This document shows, one piece after another, positions 61,639 to 64,000 of a stretch of 64,000 nucleotides of DNA. Made by a program: the position numbers and the translations under genes. Origin of the DNA: Roseibium sp. MMSF_3544 (GTDB lineage Bacteria; Pseudomonadota; Alphaproteobacteria; Rhizobiales; Stappiaceae); NCBI RefSeq assembly GCF_030732845.1, contig NZ_JASHKA010000022.1, forward strand, positions 31,643-95,642. Direction: 5' to 3'. Below the pieces are notes generated by a model. The model saw only the letters and a list, made by a program, of their open reading frames with translations. It was not told the DNA's origin and did not search any database. Numbering within the stretch: position 1 is the stretch's first letter; each line of letters begins with the position of its first letter.

Positions 61639-63450
61639 ATGGCTTCAGAAAGGAACCGCTTCGTGCGCAATCCGCTTAATTCGAAAACACTTAACGACCC
61701 AGACGGAACCGTGCGGCTGGTCAGACGGTTGCTCAGTGAGAATTACCGGAACTACCTGCCGAAATACGGGCTCGCATTCGTGTTCATGGCCATGATAGCT
61801 GCGACCACGGCTGCGAGTGCCTGGATCATGCGCGACGTGGTCAACGAGGTCTTCGTCAACAAGGACGCGACGATGGTGTATGTCATCGCAACTGTCGTTC
61901 TTTGTATCTTTGTGGTCAAGGGTGCATCGACTTACGGTCAGCTGGTCGTGCTTTCTAGGGTCGGCAACGAAATCGTTTCCGATCTCAGGCGGCGGATGTT
62001 CGCGCACATGATCCGGCAGGACCAGACCTTCTTCGACCAGAACACGATCTCAGAAATCGGGGTTCGGATCGGACAGGGCGTCGGGGCGGCGAAGGGGACG
62101 CTCGACCTGATCATCGTCTCGCTCGGCCGCGATGTCTTGACGTTGATCGGACTGGTTTTCGTAATGGTTTTTCAGAACCCGTTGCTAAGCGTTTTCGCCT
62201 TTGTAATCATGCCGCCGGCGATCCTCGGCGTGACCTTTCTGGTGAAGCGAACGAAGCAATATGTCAAACGAAAGGTTGTCTCGAGTGTCAAAATCGGTGC
62301 GGCACAAAAGGATACCGTTCTCGGGATACGGACGGTGAAGGCGTTCAGCCTCGAGCCATTCATGAAGAAGCGGATGGAAGTGGGCATTCTCGAGGTTCAG
62401 AAGCAGTCGAACAAGATAGCGTCACTGTCTGCCAGAACGGCCCCGTTGATGGATACTCTTGGCGGTTTCGCGATCGCAGGCGTTATGTTCTATGGCGGGT
62501 TTTCGGTTATCGAACTCGGCCAGGATCCGGGTGCCCTGTTTTCGTTCATCACAGCTCTCCTCTTGGCATACGATCCGGCCAAGCGTCTGGCGCGTCTGAA
62601 TGTCAACCTCGGCAAGAACGTGGTCGGTCTTCGCATGATGTACGAGCTGGTCGATCGTGTGCCGGGCATGAAAGAGATCGAGAACGCGCCTGACTTGTGC
62701 GTCACCGGCGGGAAGATCGAATTCCGCAACGTGGTTTTTTCCTATGCGGGGACGCCGGCGCTCAAGGGCATCAGCTTTGTTGCCGAGCCTGGCAAAATGA
62801 CGGCGCTCGTGGGCGCGTCGGGCGCCGGTAAATCGACCGTATTTTCGCTGATCGAAAGGTTTTATGATCCCGACAGTGGCGACGTACTTATCGATGACCA
62901 GACATTGCCGTCGCGCAATCTTGACTCAGTGAGGCAATCGATTGCGTATGTGGGTCAGGACCCGTTTTTGTTTGAACTCAGCGTCCGCGAGAACATTGCT
63001 GTCGGCAAACCGGGAGCAATACAGGAAGAAATCGAGGCTGCGGCAAAGGCCGCCAATGCGCATGACTTTATCGTGCAGATGCCCAAGGGATACGATTCGA
63101 GTACCGGGCAGGGCGGAAACAAGCTGTCAGGCGGCCAGCGCCAGCGGATTGCCATTGCGAGAGCGATGCTCCGCGACGCCCCGATCCTGCTTCTGGACGA
63201 AGCGACATCCGCGCTCGATTCAGAATCGGAAGCCAAGATCCAAAGCGCTGTTGAGCGGCTTACCGAGGGCAAGACCACGCTGGTGATCGCGCACCGTTTG
63301 AGCACCGTGAGGCATGCTGACATGATCCACGTGATGGACGGAGGGAAGGTCGTGGAAAGCGGCACGCATGATGAATTGTTCGATCACGACGGCATCTACC
63401 GCAGGCTTTGCCAATTGCAGTTCCAGAACAAAAAAGAAAAGGCGGCCTGA
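61639..63450 (+). CDS. MsbA-like ABC exporter (membrane and ATPase domains fused)
   Basis: A 603-residue half-transporter that works as a homodimer. Residues 35-330 hold six helices; residues 360-600 are the ATPase with Walker A GASGAGKST, the Q-loop YVGQDPF, signature LSGGQRQRIAIARA, Walker B ILLLDEATSALD and the switch IAHRLST. MsbA-like exporters move lipid-linked glycans or lipid A. Position at the end of the polysaccharide locus suggests export of a glycolipid. ATG 61639 is preferred over TTG 61636. Confidence 0.93.
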   Translation: MASERNRFVRNPLNSKTLNDPDGTVRLVRRLLSENYRNYLPKYGLAFVFMAMIAATTAASAWIMRDVVNEVFVNKDATMVYVIATVVLCIFVVKGASTYGQLVVLSRVGNEIVSDLRRRMFAHMIRQDQTFFDQNTISEIGVRIGQGVGAAKGTLDLIIVSLGRDVLTLIGLVFVMVFQNPLLSVFAFVIMPPAILGVTFLVKRTKQYVKRKVVSSVKIGAAQKDTVLGIRTVKAFSLEPFMKKRMEVGILEVQKQSNKIASLSARTAPLMDTLGGFAIAGVMFYGGFSVIELGQDPGALFSFITALLLAYDPAKRLARLNVNLGKNVVGLRMMYELVDRVPGMKEIENAPDLCVTGGKIEFRNVVFSYAGTPALKGISFVAEPGKMTALVGASGAGKSTVFSLIERFYDPDSGDVLIDDQTLPSRNLDSVRQSIAYVGQDPFLFELSVRENIAVGKPGAIQEEIEAAAKAANAHDFIVQMPKGYDSSTGQGGNKLSGGQRQRIAIARAMLRDAPILLLDEATSALDSESEAKIQSAVERLTEGKTTLVIAHRLSTVRHADMIHVMDGGKVVESGTHDELFDHDGIYRRLCQLQFQNKKEKAA

Positions 63451-63451
63451 A

Positions 63452-63473
63452 TTCAGGTCAAACTTGACCTGAA
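63452..63473 (+). terminator. Perfect inverted repeat after the ABC exporter gene
   Basis: Ten-base arms TTCAGGTCAA (63452-63461) and TTGACCTGAA (63464-63473) are separated by two bases and begin one base after the stop. No T-run follows; it may be a terminator core or a protein-binding palindrome. Confidence 0.5.
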
Positions 63474-63674
63474 CTACGTTCCGGTCTCCTTCGACGTGGA
63501 GTGATTTGGGAGCGGCAGAATTGCGCTCGTAGAGAGGGCTATCTCAATGCGATCATTGAAGCAAACTACGATATTATTTTAATATTTTTGATTTTTTCAG
63601 AATTAAATGAAAGTTCATGCAAAGACCAATGAACTTTACGCGTTGTTGAGCGGGAATAGAATTACAAAAACTCA

Positions 63675-64000
63675 TTAGTAATCATAAAATTTCTTGTATA
63701 TTTTCTTTTTTCCGAATTTCACATATTTTTGCACAACATCATCCGGTACATTTTTAGTCGGAGTATGAATTTTTGATCTTTCAAAACCTTGAAATGGCCG
63801 CCCTGTTGTATGTGAACCTGATTTTTCGATCACATCTGAAGACTCTACTCGATACGGCAGGCCATTTTGTTGGACTAGTTCGAAATTTACTTGGCTCAAA
63901 TCCAGTTGTAACGTCTCGAATATCTTCGATATTTCTGTTGTAGGATCGTTTATCAAGTCTTCAAAATAGACAATTATATGATTTTTATTCTTGCGGGCTA
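63675..64000 (-). CDS. Sulfotransferase family protein, C-terminal part (start outside window)
   Basis: The frame stays open to the right edge. IVYFEDLINDPTTEISKIFE is the typical C-terminal sulfotransferase segment (RYEDL-like loop followed by the regulatory helix). The last 60 residues are basic. Only about 108 residues are visible, so the PAPS-binding loops lie beyond the edge. It lies in an AT-rich stretch. Together with the sulfotransferase at 41625 it frames the polysaccharide locus. Confidence 0.7.
   Translation of the reverse strand, partial: ARKNKNHIIVYFEDLINDPTTEISKIFETLQLDLSQVNFELVQQNGLPYRVESSDVIEKSGSHTTGRPFQGFERSKIHTPTKNVPDDVVQKYVKFGKKKIYKKFYDY

Overview
The window looks like chromosome from a marine-type alphaproteobacterium. 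The pointers are high G+C and dense short-spaced operons, MmcB, PmpA/PmpB-like YeeE proteins, a ROK-controlled xylFHGBA locus with a one-domain XylG, gcdH divergent from a LysR gene, and RutR-type operators. A Hyphomicrobiales/Stappiaceae-like source fits, but that is inference; no rRNA or marker gene is present.

Layout. 1-1399: end of a V/A-type ATPase catalytic subunit gene. 1.5-10 kb: an AhpD-like protein, then pyrimidine use (an NMT1/THI5-type binding protein and the preT-preA dihydropyrimidine dehydrogenase, each behind a RutR-like palindrome), an SDR-DoxX fusion, a DUF2269-like membrane protein, and a BCCT transporter with a tiny membrane ORF attached. 10-21.5 kb: a ROK regulator whose gene overlaps a di-heme peroxidase gene, which overlaps an FG-GAP/ASPIC protein gene; divergent from it lies the xylose uptake and isomerase pathway xylF-H-G-B-A. 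21.9-24.8 kb: DUF2256, a photolyase/cryptochrome, MmcB and a small secreted protein. 24.8-30.2 kb: a SulP transporter and a four-gene sulfide/persulfide operon. 30.3-41.6 kb: a DedA-PAP2-LssY_C fusion, polyphosphate:AMP phosphotransferase, a class V aminotransferase, an N-formylglutamate amidohydrolase-like protein, an FAD oxidoreductase, glutaryl-CoA dehydrogenase with its LysR neighbour, and a YegS-like lipid kinase.

41.6-64 kb is a surface-polysaccharide locus. It holds GDP-fucose synthesis (gmd, fcl), CDP-6-deoxyhexose synthesis (rfbF, rfbG and an SDR), several glycosyltransferases, an FkbM and a class I methyltransferase, two sulfotransferases (one cut by the right edge), a three-gene membrane glycosylation cassette, large membrane proteins and an MsbA-like ABC exporter. 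This part has lower and uneven G+C, longer gaps, a frameshifted glycosyltransferase and a decayed IS3-family element, as expected of a recombining accessory locus.

The most unusual items are the ROK / di-heme peroxidase / ASPIC operon beside the xylose genes, the two RutR-like operators linking distant pyrimidine genes, the 32-residue membrane ORF coupled to the BCCT gene, a 54-residue ORF in the CDP-sugar block, and the sulfotransferase plus GDP-fucose combination. All functions are read from sequence motifs; no search was run.
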